Shown here: positions 9,549 to 18,880 of the stretch, in pieces
Layout of the letters: each line of letters starts with the position of its first letter
Numbering within the stretch: position 1 is the stretch's first letter
DNA from: an uncultured Bacteroidales bacterium
GTDB taxonomy: Bacteria; Bacteroidota; Bacteroidia; Bacteroidales; UBA932
Direction of reading: 5' to 3'
NCBI GenBank assembly: GCA_900316245.1
Contig: ONCE01000004.1
Coordinates: forward strand, 34,194-98,193
Length of the DNA stretch: 64,000 bases
Notes under the pieces: model-generated
What the model was told of the DNA's origin: nothing
Databases searched by the model: none
What the model saw: the letters and a program-made list of their open reading frames with translations, nothing else
Program-made: the position numbers and the translations under genes

Positions 9549-10862
9549 ATGGCAAAAAACAACAAGGATTTCTATGCAACCCGGTCTACGGCATGGTGGA
9601 AAGTAGCCATCGCCATGATTGGGTCCTGTCTGTCCGGCGTGACCTTCGTGTCCGTGCCCGGAATGGTGGACGTGTCTCAGTTTGGCTATCTTCAGATGGT
9701 CCTGGGTTTCTTCCTGGGTTACCTGGTCATTGCCTTCGTGCTGTGCCCGCTGTATTTCAAGCTCAACGTGGTCTCCGTATATGAGTACCTGGACAAACGC
9801 TTCGGAATGTCCGCCCATAAGACAGGCGCCTGGTTCTTCTTCATTTCCAAGATTCTGGGAGCATCGGCCCGCCTTTTCCTGGTGTGTGCCACGCTGCAGC
9901 TTCTGCTCCTGGGCCCCCTGGGCGTTCCTTTCTGGATTACCGTTCTCCTTAGCGTTTTGCTGGTGTGGCTGTACACCGTACGCGGCGGCGTGAAGGCCGT
10001 GATTGGAATGGATATCTTCAAGACGCTGTGCATGCTGGCGGCCGTTGGTCTCACCCTGTTCCTGGTAGGAAAGGAAGTGGGCAAACTGGACACCACCTAT
10101 ATGAAAGTCTTCCACTTTGACGATATCAACCACCCGCAGTACTTCTGGAAGCAGCTGCTGGGCGGTATGTTCACCGTGATTGCGATGACGGGCCTGGATC
10201 AGGATATGATGCAGCGCACGCTGGCCTGCAAGAACGTGAGGGATTCCCAGAAGAATCTGATGGTTTCCATCCTGCTTCAGGCTGTGATGATTTCCCTGTT
10301 CCTCTTCCTGGGCGTGGCCCTGTACCAGTACGCCGGCCTGCACGGCATTACGGCCCGCGGTGACCAGCTGTTCCCGGAAGTGGCCTGGAACGGCGGCCTG
10401 CCCAAGATTGTGGGCGTCCTCTTCCTGGTGGGTCTGGTTATGGCCGGTTTCCCGGCCGGCGGCAGCGCCCTTACGTCCCTCACCACCTCCTTCACCATTG
10501 ACATCCTGGGCGGAAAAGACAGCAAGCGTACCTGGATCCACAGCGGTATGGCCGTCCTGATGGCCGTGACCATCATCGTGTTCAATGCCCTCAACAATAC
10601 CAGCGTCATTGACGCCGTATACCGCCTGGCCAGTTACACCTATGGTCCGCTGCTGGGTCTGTTTACTTTCGGGATGTGCTGCAAGCGCACCGTCAAGGAC
10701 CGCTGGGTCCCCGCGGTGGCCATCCTCTCCCCCATCCTGTGCCTGGTGCTGGACCGCAATTCCGAAGCCTGGTTCAACGGCTATCACTTCAGCTATGAAC
10801 TGCTTCTGATGAATGCCGCGTTCACCATCATCGGCCTGATTCTAATTAGCAAAAAGCAATAA
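9549..10862 (+). CDS. Sodium:solute symporter (SSS family)
   Basis: 437-residue inner-membrane transporter of the sodium:solute symporter family (LeuT fold). About eleven hydrophobic helices are visible. The family signature region GLVMAGFPAGGSALTSLTTSFTID, recognisable by its core AGFPAGGSALTSL, lies near residue 300, and the early TM segment GSCLSGVTFVSVPGMV fits the sodium-site helix. It is slightly short for the family (usually 450-550). One base separates it from the LytTR gene, giving a likely regulator-transporter pair. The substrate cannot be read from sequence; sugars, sialic acid, amino acids and vitamins all occur in this family. Confidence 0.88.
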   Translation: MAKNNKDFYATRSTAWWKVAIAMIGSCLSGVTFVSVPGMVDVSQFGYLQMVLGFFLGYLVIAFVLCPLYFKLNVVSVYEYLDKRFGMSAHKTGAWFFFISKILGASARLFLVCATLQLLLLGPLGVPFWITVLLSVLLVWLYTVRGGVKAVIGMDIFKTLCMLAAVGLTLFLVGKEVGKLDTTYMKVFHFDDINHPQYFWKQLLGGMFTVIAMTGLDQDMMQRTLACKNVRDSQKNLMVSILLQAVMISLFLFLGVALYQYAGLHGITARGDQLFPEVAWNGGLPKIVGVLFLVGLVMAGFPAGGSALTSLTTSFTIDILGGKDSKRTWIHSGMAVLMAVTIIVFNALNNTSVIDAVYRLASYTYGPLLGLFTFGMCCKRTVKDRWVPAVAILSPILCLVLDRNSEAWFNGYHFSYELLLMNAAFTIIGLILISKKQ

Positions 10863-10869
10863 TAGGAAA

Positions 10870-12996
10870 CTATAAAGTACGGAGGGAGTTCCATTCCTGG
10901 GAACCCGCCTTCCGGGTCAATACTTCTCCTTTGTTACGGGCGGTCATCCAACCGCCCGTTACGTTACTCAGGAACACCAGGCGGAAGTGGTGGATGCCTT
11001 CTTCCAGGACCAGGGTTCCGTCGTGTCGGTAGTTCTTCTTGACCTCTGCGCGGTTGTCCACCACCAGGCGACCGTCTATCCAAAGCTCGTCATACAGGGT
11101 GCTGAAATACCAGGTATCCGTGGACGAGACCTTGAAATAACCCTCCGCCTCAGCGGCGAAGAACTGCGGATTCTGCATATTGTAGTCCGGCGGGTAAATC
11201 TTGGGGATCTCCCGCAGGCTTCCAATCTGAACCGGTGTCCAGACGGCGTCCTGGGAGATATCATAGGGAATGCGGAAAGCACCGACCGTGCTGCGGCAGC
11301 TGATGCCCTCCGGGTTCTCCGGATGCAGCGCCGGGATGGGCTGCATCTTTTCCAGTACGATGTCGCGAACCAGACTCCGTTTTCCATAGCTAGTAAGGGA
11401 TGCAATGCGCAGCAGTCCACTTTCCGTCACAGTGATGGGGCCTTCATAGCGGGCCGATTGGGCCGAAGGCTCGCTGCCGTCCAGCGTATAGACCATGGTC
11501 ATAGGGCGGGAGGTGGTGAACTCCAGAACCGCCTGGTCCTGGAAGGCAATCTGGCTGCAGGAGCCGCCGGGCTGCTCCGGGAGCGGCATATGGTAGGCCA
11601 CGCCCTCGGCGTCCAGCCGGGCGCAGGCGGCGTCCAGCCGGGCGCAGAAATCCGTGAAATCCTTTTTCTCCAGCGGGGTCCAGGCCGTTTCGGCCACGGC
11701 GAACATCTTGGGGAAGGTGAGGTAATCCCTCATCCAATCGCTGTAAATATACTCACTCCAGAGGTTGCCCTGTACGCCCAGGATGTGCCGGGCTTCTTCC
11801 TCCGTCAGTTCGGCGGGAACGGGGTTGTAGTCGTAGGGCACCCGCAGGACGGAGTGGTGGGCGTAGCACTCGGGCTCGGCCTTGGGGTCTCCCTGGTAGT
11901 GGTTCAGGTACAGGCCGCCGCTGCCGGGGGTCATAATCACGTCGTGTCCTTCCCGGGCCGCCTGGATGCCGCCCTGCTCCCCTCGCCAGCTCATCACGGT
12001 GGCATTGGGGCTCAGGCCTCCTTCCAGAATCTCGTCCCAGCCCACGAGGCGTTTGCCGTACTTCTGGAGGATCTTCTCCATCCGATTGACCGCATAGCTC
12101 TGCAGCTTTTCCTCGGCGGTGAACTCGTCATCGGCCACCAAGCCTTCGGCCTTGATGCGGGCCTGGCAGGCGGGGCAGGTCTGCCAGCGGATCTTCTTGC
12201 ACTCGTCTCCTCCGATGTGGAAAAACTCGGAGGGGAAAAGGGCCGACACCTCCGCCACCACGTCTTCCAGGAACTGGAAGGTGAACTCGCTGCCGGGGCA
12301 GAGGACGATGTCCGGGGAGCCCCAGGTGTAGAAGTTGCCCACGGGCTGCTTCTCGCAGGAAAGCTCGGGATAGGCGCGGATGGTGGCCATGCTGTGGCCG
12401 GGCATTTCAATCTCCGGAACCACGGTCACGTGGCGCTCGGCGGCATAGGCCACCACCTCCCGGATCTGGTCCTGGGTATAGTAGCCCTCGGTTACCGTTC
12501 CGTCAAACTCTACGCGACGAGCTCCCACCTCCGTGAGGCGGGGATATTTCTTGATCTCGATACGCCAGCCCTGGTCGTCGGTCAGGTGCCAGTGCATCCG
12601 GTTGATCTTGTACCGGGAAAGGATGTCGATGTACTGCTTGATCTTCTCTACGGAAAGGAAGTGACGGGAGGCGTCCACCATAAAGCCGCGCCAGCGGAAA
12701 CGCGGATAATCCTTGATCTTGACACAGGGGATCTCCCCGTTCTGCTCCAGCTGGGCCAGAGTCTGACGGGCATAGAAGAGGCCGGCCTCCGTGGAAGCCA
12801 CGGCCTTCACGCGCGTGCGCGTAACCTCTAAGGTATAACCTTCTTCCGGCAAGCCGCATTTGGGGTCCAGTCTGAACTCCATCTTGCCACGGCTCTTCTC
12901 GGTAACAATAAAAGAACCTTCCTTCTCCTGCATCTGGGCAGGGGCAGGAAGGATCTGGGGGGCAAGCGCCAACAGGAGGGCTAGAAGTTTTATCAT
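10870..12996 (-). CDS. GH20 beta-N-acetylhexosaminidase, secreted
   Basis: Exported hexosaminidase that removes terminal GlcNAc or GalNAc by substrate-assisted catalysis. It has a signal peptide (about 20 residues), a GH20b-like N-terminal domain, and the catalytic barrel from about residue 100 with RMHWHLTDDQGWRIEIKKYP and the catalytic pair in HIGGDE (D-E near 262-263). A chitobiase-type beta domain follows (about 480-560). The C-terminal about 140 residues resemble a PA14 module (WYFSTLYDELWIDGRLVVDN), probably carbohydrate-binding. The start overlaps the alkaline phosphatase stop (ATGA), so it is the last gene of the GH2-phosphatase-GH20 operon and converges on the symporter gene. Confidence 0.93.
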   Translation of the reverse strand: MIKLLALLLALAPQILPAPAQMQEKEGSFIVTEKSRGKMEFRLDPKCGLPEEGYTLEVTRTRVKAVASTEAGLFYARQTLAQLEQNGEIPCVKIKDYPRFRWRGFMVDASRHFLSVEKIKQYIDILSRYKINRMHWHLTDDQGWRIEIKKYPRLTEVGARRVEFDGTVTEGYYTQDQIREVVAYAAERHVTVVPEIEMPGHSMATIRAYPELSCEKQPVGNFYTWGSPDIVLCPGSEFTFQFLEDVVAEVSALFPSEFFHIGGDECKKIRWQTCPACQARIKAEGLVADDEFTAEEKLQSYAVNRMEKILQKYGKRLVGWDEILEGGLSPNATVMSWRGEQGGIQAAREGHDVIMTPGSGGLYLNHYQGDPKAEPECYAHHSVLRVPYDYNPVPAELTEEEARHILGVQGNLWSEYIYSDWMRDYLTFPKMFAVAETAWTPLEKKDFTDFCARLDAACARLDAEGVAYHMPLPEQPGGSCSQIAFQDQAVLEFTTSRPMTMVYTLDGSEPSAQSARYEGPITVTESGLLRIASLTSYGKRSLVRDIVLEKMQPIPALHPENPEGISCRSTVGAFRIPYDISQDAVWTPVQIGSLREIPKIYPPDYNMQNPQFFAAEAEGYFKVSSTDTWYFSTLYDELWIDGRLVVDNRAEVKKNYRHDGTLVLEEGIHHFRLVFLSNVTGGWMTARNKGEVLTRKAGSQEWNSLRTL

Positions 12997-14162
12997 TTCA
13001 TCAATTTTCTCACAATCTGAGCTATTTCGCTATTTTCGTGGATGCCGGCAAACTGCTCGGCCCCGGGACCGAAGGCAAAGACGGGCACCATAATGCCGTC
13101 GTGTCCCTTGGTGGAGAAGTTCACCTTGACGGTTCTCTCTTCCAGGCTGCCCTTGAGAAGGGTGAGACCGCCGGTGCAATGGTCGGCCGTTACTACCACA
13201 AGGGTTTCGCCGTCCTTGGCGGCCCATTCCAGCACATAACCCACCACTTTGTCAAAATCGAAGAGTTCCTCCACCATCGGGCCCACCTTGTTGCGGTGTG
13301 CGTAATCGTCTATCTGGGAACCTTCCACCATCAGGAAGAAACCTTTCTTGTTGTCCAGCATCTCGATGGCCTTCTTGGTAGTTTCCATCAGGACGGGACC
13401 GCGGACCGTCGAAGGGGACATATCGTATTCAGCAAACAGGCCCAGGAATTTGTCTCCCTTGGCACCGGCCACGTCTTCCAGCTTGTCCACAAAGGTATAG
13501 CCCTGGGCTTTCATCTCGTCAATGAGGTTGCGGCCGTCGGAACGATGGACCCAGAAATGGGTGCCGCCGCCGGAGATGAAGTCCACGTTGGCGTTGACAT
13601 ACTGGGCGGCCAGGCCTTCCTCATCCTTGCGAGACTCGCCGTGGATGCAGAAATCGGCCGGCGTGGCATCGTTGATGCGGCAGGTGACGGTGACACCCGT
13701 CTTCATTCCCTTGCGCTTGGCATACTGCAGGTTGGACTCCACGGGATTGGCATTCTCATCGATGCCGATATAGCCGTACTTGGTCTTCTGGCCAATGGCC
13801 AGGGCGGTACCGCCGGCGCAGGAATCGGTAATGAGCTGGTTGGTGGCATAGGTGCGGGAGGCGCCCAGAACGGGCATCTGCTCCGTCATATTGAGCTTGC
13901 CGCCGTTGGCCACCCAGCCCACGTTCACCTGTTCGAAGCCCATTCCGTCGCCAATCATGAAAATGACATTTTTGATCTTCTTGCCGCGGGGCTGTTCTAC
14001 CTCAACAGTCCGGTAAGGGACCTCTACGGTGTATTGGTCGTCCTTACTGAAGTTATACGTAGCGTGCTTGGAACGGTTCCGGTCCAGGGAATCGGGGGTC
14101 TGGGCGGATGCAAAAACGGCGATACCAACCAAACCTATTAAAGAAACAACAATCTTTTTCAT
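12993..14162 (-). CDS. Alkaline phosphatase, secreted
   Basis: Metal-dependent phosphomonoesterase exported by a signal peptide (MKKIVVSLIGLVGIAVFASA). The N-terminal metal ligand motif is IFMIGDGMG (about residue 65). The nucleophilic serine lies in ITDSCAGGTALA, where DSAAS is the usual form, so one position differs. The later metal ligands are TADHCTGGLT and STKGHDGIMVPVFAFGPGA near the C terminus. 389 residues, within the normal range. The ATG at 14162 is used rather than one 30 bases upstream, because the signal peptide begins there. It sits between two glycosidases in one operon and may remove phosphate from sugar phosphates or phosphorylated glycans, which is an inference. Confidence 0.92.
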   Translation of the reverse strand: MKKIVVSLIGLVGIAVFASAQTPDSLDRNRSKHATYNFSKDDQYTVEVPYRTVEVEQPRGKKIKNVIFMIGDGMGFEQVNVGWVANGGKLNMTEQMPVLGASRTYATNQLITDSCAGGTALAIGQKTKYGYIGIDENANPVESNLQYAKRKGMKTGVTVTCRINDATPADFCIHGESRKDEEGLAAQYVNANVDFISGGGTHFWVHRSDGRNLIDEMKAQGYTFVDKLEDVAGAKGDKFLGLFAEYDMSPSTVRGPVLMETTKKAIEMLDNKKGFFLMVEGSQIDDYAHRNKVGPMVEELFDFDKVVGYVLEWAAKDGETLVVVTADHCTGGLTLLKGSLEERTVKVNFSTKGHDGIMVPVFAFGPGAEQFAGIHENSEIAQIVRKLMK

Positions 14163-14170
14163 CTTGAAAC

Positions 14171-16687
14171 TTATTTTACAATTGCATTCCAACCTTCAAT
14201 CTCGATCTGGGCGTCCTTGCAGCCCTCCGGGAGCGTGCACTCGATGGTGCGGGACTCTCCGGGCAGGAGCGTGAAGAAGTTGTCCGTCCAGAACGTGCCG
14301 GGGATGAGTTCACCCTTGGCGTTCTTGGCCTTGAGGATATTCTGGTAAGCCAGAGTTTCTCCGCGGTTGACCAGGGTGATTTCGTAGCCCTTTCCGGTCT
14401 TCCGGACCGTAGTGCCTACCACCGTCTGGGGAAGATCGCAGACATAACCGATGTTGGCATACTCCAGGATGGGGAGGCCCCACCAGTCGGCCTTTTCCCA
14501 GTCATAGACATTGTTATTGGCGGAAATGGTGTAGAAGTTATTGCCGAAGGCCTTTCCGTCGGGGGTGATGAGTTCCAGCACCACGTAGCAGGGGCCGGTG
14601 ATGTTTTCAAACACCTTCAGGGGCTCACGGACCTTGCTCTCCACCTGCTTGCTTTCCTGGCGGAGAACCGTCTTTCCGTCGATACCGTAAACCAGGAGGT
14701 TGGCCGTGAGGACGCCGGCGTTGTCCACCACGTCATTCACTAGGTAAGCGCAACGGTCCCCATAATTGTACACCAGCTGCAGCGGACGCAGGGCCTTCTT
14801 GACGCCGTAGTAACCGGCGGTGGGAATGCCGTACCAGTCGTAAAGCTGCCAGTAAATGCTGGGCCAGGCGCTGTTGAGCATCCACTGCACAATACCCGTA
14901 GCGTTGGGAACATTGCAGCGGAAGGCCTCGAACATGGCACGCTCGGTGTTGTAGTCCATAGCGTGGGCGCGCTTGACATAGTCTTCCAAGGTTTCGGCCT
15001 TTCTGCCGTACAGACCCTCCTGGGCCCGCATCTGGAAGGCGGGGGTATTCATATGGGAAGCAGAGGAAGTGCAGTGGTAAGCCCAGTTCTTGCCCATAGG
15101 CCAGAGCTGCTCCTCACCGATCATACGGCGGAGGCTCTCTACCTGCGGCAGGTTGAGGCCGGGGCCGGTTTCCGTGTTGAAACCGAAGGCGCCGCCGCAC
15201 TCCTTATCAATATACCAGTAGTCAGGACCTACAAACTCGTAGGGGCCTTCCATCTTCATTCCGGAAGGGCCGGCCAGGCTGGAGAGACCCTTGGCAGAGC
15301 AGATATAGGGCCGATATTCGAGTTTTTCATAGAGGGCCAGGTATTCCTTCTCCAGACGCTCGTTGGGGATGCGGTCGCTGCCGGTGAGCCAGCCGATCAG
15401 GGACGGGTGGTTGCGCAGGCGGATGATCTGGTCGCGGAAATAGCGCACGGCCAGGGCCTCGGAACGAGGGTCGTTGATGCAGCCGTAGCCGCGGGTTTCG
15501 GGCAGACCGCAATAGTCCATCCATTCCCACTGGCAGCTCCAGCCCACCAGGGCCATGATGCCCATCCGGTCGCAGAGGTCGTAGATTTCGTCGTCCTTGC
15601 CCCAGATGTTCTCAAAGCGGATGCAGTTGAGGCCCATATCGCACACCAGGTCCATCTGGGCCTTGAGGCTTTCGGGGGTGTCCTGGAGGAAGATGTCGTC
15701 TGTCCAGCCGCCGGCCTTGATGAGGACCTTCTTTCCGTTCAGGATGAACTGGCGGTGACCGTTTTCGTCCACGATACCCTCAATCTTGCGGATACCGAAA
15801 TCGGCGCTCTTCCCGTGGCTTACCTTGCCGCCGTTCTCGAAGGTCACATCCAGGTGATACATCTCCGGGGAACCCATCTCGCGGGTCCACCAGATGCGGG
15901 GGTTGTTCACCGTCTCGGTCACCCTAACAATGCGGGTGTCCTTTGCGGGGATCTGGACATCGGCCTGGAAAGAGCCGCTGTCATATACGCCCTTCACGGT
16001 GCCCTCTACCGGGTTCTCGCTGCGGTTGACCAGCGTGACGGCCACCTCAATCTCTGCGCGCGTAAGGTCTGCGGGGTCCACGATGGGCTTCACGAACACA
16101 TCCTGAACCTGCACGTCCGGCGTGGAGATGAGGCTCACGGGCCTTACGATACCCATGCTCTCATCCAGGGGACGGGGGTTCCAGTCTGCGAAGCCGTGGT
16201 TGAGGTCTCCGCTCTGTGCGCGGCGCAGCGTGACCTGGAGGGTGTTGTTGCGCTGTGCCAGGTCCGTAATGTCGAACTCACGGTTGCAGAACGTACCGAA
16301 GGTGGTATCGGCCGATGCAATCTTGACGCCGTTGAGTTCTACGTCGGCGTAAAAATTCAAACCTTCGAAACGGAGCACGTGGTGCAGTCCCTGGGCCGTC
16401 CTGAACTGCGTGGTAAACACCCAGGGCTTGTCAAAGGGGGTCTTGTCCAGCTGCTTGTAGTGGTCCAGGTCCAGGATATTCTCTCCCAGAGCGCCGGCCT
16501 CGTTGAGGGCGCCCACCACCGTGCAGGGAACGGTAACATCATACTTCTGAGCAGCCCCTTCCTGCTGGAGGGTCCACTGTTTGAGGCCTTCGCCCTTAGG
16601 GCTGCAGGCAGACGTAAAAAGCATAAACGGAAGAAGCATCAGTAGGTAAAGGATGCCGGTTCCTTGGGGCTTGGATCCGAGTGTCAT
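14171..16687 (-). CDS. GH2 glycosidase, exo-beta-D-glucosaminidase/mannosidase-like, lipoprotein
   Basis: 838-residue glycoside hydrolase family 2 enzyme of the mannosidase/exo-glucosaminidase branch. A lipobox (FTSAC, cysteine near residue 28) suggests cell-surface or periplasmic anchoring. Residues about 40-330 are the two Ig-like and jelly-roll GH2 domains; the TIM barrel follows with KAGGWTDDIF. Acid/base and nucleophile candidates are the D in WLTGSDRIPN (near 434) and the E in NTETGPG (near 502). An aspartate acid/base in a GSD context is the pattern known from exo-beta-D-glucosaminidases such as CsxA. C-terminal Ig-like domains complete it. The ATG at 16687 is preferred, because the in-frame ATG at 16714 overlaps the promoter box. 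First gene of the operon. Confidence 0.87.
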   Translation of the reverse strand: MTLGSKPQGTGILYLLMLLPFMLFTSACSPKGEGLKQWTLQQEGAAQKYDVTVPCTVVGALNEAGALGENILDLDHYKQLDKTPFDKPWVFTTQFRTAQGLHHVLRFEGLNFYADVELNGVKIASADTTFGTFCNREFDITDLAQRNNTLQVTLRRAQSGDLNHGFADWNPRPLDESMGIVRPVSLISTPDVQVQDVFVKPIVDPADLTRAEIEVAVTLVNRSENPVEGTVKGVYDSGSFQADVQIPAKDTRIVRVTETVNNPRIWWTREMGSPEMYHLDVTFENGGKVSHGKSADFGIRKIEGIVDENGHRQFILNGKKVLIKAGGWTDDIFLQDTPESLKAQMDLVCDMGLNCIRFENIWGKDDEIYDLCDRMGIMALVGWSCQWEWMDYCGLPETRGYGCINDPRSEALAVRYFRDQIIRLRNHPSLIGWLTGSDRIPNERLEKEYLALYEKLEYRPYICSAKGLSSLAGPSGMKMEGPYEFVGPDYWYIDKECGGAFGFNTETGPGLNLPQVESLRRMIGEEQLWPMGKNWAYHCTSSASHMNTPAFQMRAQEGLYGRKAETLEDYVKRAHAMDYNTERAMFEAFRCNVPNATGIVQWMLNSAWPSIYWQLYDWYGIPTAGYYGVKKALRPLQLVYNYGDRCAYLVNDVVDNAGVLTANLLVYGIDGKTVLRQESKQVESKVREPLKVFENITGPCYVVLELITPDGKAFGNNFYTISANNNVYDWEKADWWGLPILEYANIGYVCDLPQTVVGTTVRKTGKGYEITLVNRGETLAYQNILKAKNAKGELIPGTFWTDNFFTLLPGESRTIECTLPEGCKDAQIEIEGWNAIVK

Positions 16688-16711
16688 TAAATTAAATAGG
16701 TTAAACCTCTG

Positions 16712-16719
16712 CAAAAATA
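16712..16719 (-). promoter_or_regulatory. -7 box TATTTTTG of the GH2-phosphatase-GH20 operon
   Basis: Exact TAnnTTTG match, 24 bases before the GH2 ATG and just downstream of the AraC-type regulator gene. This regulator is the obvious candidate to act here. An interrupted palindrome (GGAGCCGCTCCC, around 16725-16737) lies directly upstream and could be an operator. Confidence 0.55.
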
Positions 16720-16760
16720 ACGCGGGAGCGGCTCCCCAAAATACGACTTTTGCGTATTTC

Positions 16761-17930
16761 TTACCGCAATTTGCGCAAATTTGTGGTTCTGTACTCGGTT
16801 GGAGTACATTTCATAATGGCCTGAAAGCGTCGCGTGAGGGTTTTGGCATCCGGTTCATCCATGGTGGCGGCCAGGTTGGCTATGGAATCGTCGCTGGACA
16901 GCAGGAGGTCGGCAAAGTACTGGATGCGCTTCCGCATGATGTACTGGTAAACGGACATACCCGTAGCACTCAGGAAGCGCTGCTCCAGCAGGCGGCGGGA
17001 CAGGGGGACGTGCTTGAGGACATCCCTCACCTGGATCTTGTGCCGGATGTTGTCGTGGATGAATTCCAGGGCGTCGTGAATGGCCGTATCGGTGGTGGCC
17101 ACGGCATTGGAGGAGCGGCGCAGCACCAGCTTGATGGGCTGCATCACCACGTCTTCTCCGGAATAGGCGGGGTCCTTCACCATATGGGCGATCATCCGGG
17201 CCACCTGATAGCCTCCCCGCTCCATTCCCACGTCGATGGAACTGATGGCGGGCTGGGACAGGTTGCAGGCTACCTCGTCGTTGTCCACGCCGATGATGGC
17301 CACATCGTAAGGCACGCGGATGCCGTAGTTGTTGCACGTCTCGATGAGCAGCGTGGCCTGGGTGTCGTCCGAGGCCATGATGCCCACCGGCTTGGGCAAG
17401 GAAACCAGCCACTGCCACACCTTGGGCTGATCGAAATTCCAGAAGAAGTTCTCCCCGCGGATGCGGTCTCCGGAGTCAAAGGATTCCGCCAGGCCGGATT
17501 CCTCCAGGCGCTCCTGGAAGCCGGCGCGGCGGCCGTCACTCCAGACCACGCCGCGGTAGCCGAAGAAAGCGAAATGGCGGAAGCCGCTCTCCAGGAAAGC
17601 ATCGGCCGCCATTCGGCCCATCTTTTCATAATTGGCCGTCAGGTTGGGAATGTCCGGGAACAGGCGGATGTTGTCCACCGCCACCGCTACGATGCCGTTT
17701 TTCCGGAACTGGGACACGGGATCCTGCGGATCGAACTGGCCCAGGACGGCATCGGCCCTCCATTCCTTGGCCCAGGAAAGTACGCCGGAAAAACCGTGTT
17801 CCTGCTTGTAGGACGGGGGCATACGGCGCACAATCCAGGGCTCTCCGCTGTCCTGCGAATACAGGTGGATGCCGCGGAGAACCCGGTAAGCGAACTGCTC
17901 GGTAAAGTCTCCTATGTAAAGGAGCCTCAT
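16761..17930 (-). CDS. XylR-type AraC-family regulator with periplasmic-binding-like sensor
   Basis: 389-residue transcription factor. Residues 1-270 form a LacI/PBP1-like ligand-binding domain (GIVAVAVDNIRLFPDIPNL, GIMASDDTQATLLIETCN, VAIIGVDNDEVACNLSQP). Residues about 285-389 form an AraC-type double HTH ending in the conserved helix around RRFQAIMKCTPTEYR. This is the domain order of XylR, which binds sugar in the cytoplasm and activates sugar-catabolic operons. It lies directly upstream of the GH2-phosphatase-GH20 operon on the same strand, so it probably controls that operon in response to an amino sugar. Three bases separate it from the beta-barrel gene ahead of it. Confidence 0.9.
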   Translation of the reverse strand: MRLLYIGDFTEQFAYRVLRGIHLYSQDSGEPWIVRRMPPSYKQEHGFSGVLSWAKEWRADAVLGQFDPQDPVSQFRKNGIVAVAVDNIRLFPDIPNLTANYEKMGRMAADAFLESGFRHFAFFGYRGVVWSDGRRAGFQERLEESGLAESFDSGDRIRGENFFWNFDQPKVWQWLVSLPKPVGIMASDDTQATLLIETCNNYGIRVPYDVAIIGVDNDEVACNLSQPAISSIDVGMERGGYQVARMIAHMVKDPAYSGEDVVMQPIKLVLRRSSNAVATTDTAIHDALEFIHDNIRHKIQVRDVLKHVPLSRRLLEQRFLSATGMSVYQYIMRKRIQYFADLLLSSDDSIANLAATMDEPDAKTLTRRFQAIMKCTPTEYRTTNLRKLR

Positions 17931-17933
17931 ACT

Positions 17934-18788
17934 TTACTTTCTCTTGTTTTTGGGAAGGATATAGCGTACGTAACCCACCTGCACGCCCAGCATATCCATA
18001 TCGCGGGAGATGTTGAAACGGTTCATGGTGGCTCCGGAGAATTCGTCCTCGGCCTCGGCGTCCTTGGTGGTCCAGTACTTCTCCTGACGGCCACGCTGCC
18101 AGGCGGCGCCTACGATGGGAATGCTAAGGGTAAGGACGCTGTTGTCCTTGAGCTTGACGGCCAGGCCGCCGGCAATCTTGAGGCCGATGTCCAGGGAACC
18201 CGTCAGGCGGATTTTCTTCACTTCCCCGTCTTTGGAAATAGGATAAGACCGGGTTGCGCCGTAGTTACCATAGAGGCGGCCTTCGGCAAAGACGCCGAAC
18301 ATATCGCTGCCAAACAGAGAAAGGTAACGGCGGGCGGTCAGGGCCAGACCGGCCTTGTGATGGTTCATATGACGGCGGGAGATGATGATGTTCAGATTCT
18401 CTTCGGAAGCTTCGGCTCCCAGGATATCACGGAAGTCCAGCCCGAGGTTGGTGTCCACGGCGTAGCCGGTGTAGTTGAGGCGCACGCCCAGGGAGAAGTC
18501 ATCGGACAGGAACCAGGCGAAGGAAGGAGCCACGCTCCAGGTCTGCAGTTTTCCCTCACCGATATTGAGCAGGGACAGGATGGAATAACCGTCTCCGGCG
18601 TTGTCTCCGGTAATGCCGAAATGGCGGTAGGAACCGCTGATGCCCCAGGCGCGGCCACCTTTGGCCAGGAAAGCCGTCTTGGGCTTTTCAGGATCACTGA
18701 AACGACTCAGTGCCTTGTCAACGATGTTTTGGGAAAAGGCCGATGCGCATAATAGCATCATAGCGGCCACAAGGATAGTTTTTTTCAT
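17934..18788 (-). CDS. Outer-membrane beta-barrel protein, unknown role
   Basis: 284 residues with a signal peptide (MKKTILVAAMMLLCASAFSQ) and alternating hydrophobic/polar strands throughout (YSILSLLNIGEGKLQTWSVA, FSLGVRLNYTGYAVDTNLGL), closing with strands expected of a small outer-membrane barrel. No enzyme motif is seen. It resembles the outer-membrane beta-barrel proteins of unknown function that are common in Bacteroidales. It shares a transcript with the XylR-type regulator three bases downstream, which suggests a link to amino-sugar use, though this could be coincidental. Confidence 0.72.
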   Translation of the reverse strand: MKKTILVAAMMLLCASAFSQNIVDKALSRFSDPEKPKTAFLAKGGRAWGISGSYRHFGITGDNAGDGYSILSLLNIGEGKLQTWSVAPSFAWFLSDDFSLGVRLNYTGYAVDTNLGLDFRDILGAEASEENLNIIISRRHMNHHKAGLALTARRYLSLFGSDMFGVFAEGRLYGNYGATRSYPISKDGEVKKIRLTGSLDIGLKIAGGLAVKLKDNSVLTLSIPIVGAAWQRGRQEKYWTTKDAEAEDEFSGATMNRFNISRDMDMLGVQVGYVRYILPKNKRK

Positions 18789-18809
18789 GGTCTATAGTGT
18801 TTGCGATTG

Positions 18810-18817
18810 CAAAGTTA
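18810..18817 (-). promoter_or_regulatory. -7 box TAACTTTG of the barrel-regulator operon
   Basis: Exact TAnnTTTG match, 21 bases before the ATG at 18788. On the opposite strand of the same 92-bp gap, TATCTTTA (18856-18863) serves as a near-match box for the cytidylate-kinase-like gene. Confidence 0.58.
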
Positions 18818-18880
18818 GCATTTTTTTGCATCTTGCTAGTTTGTAGATTGTTTCCTATCTTTACGAAAAATTAATACACT

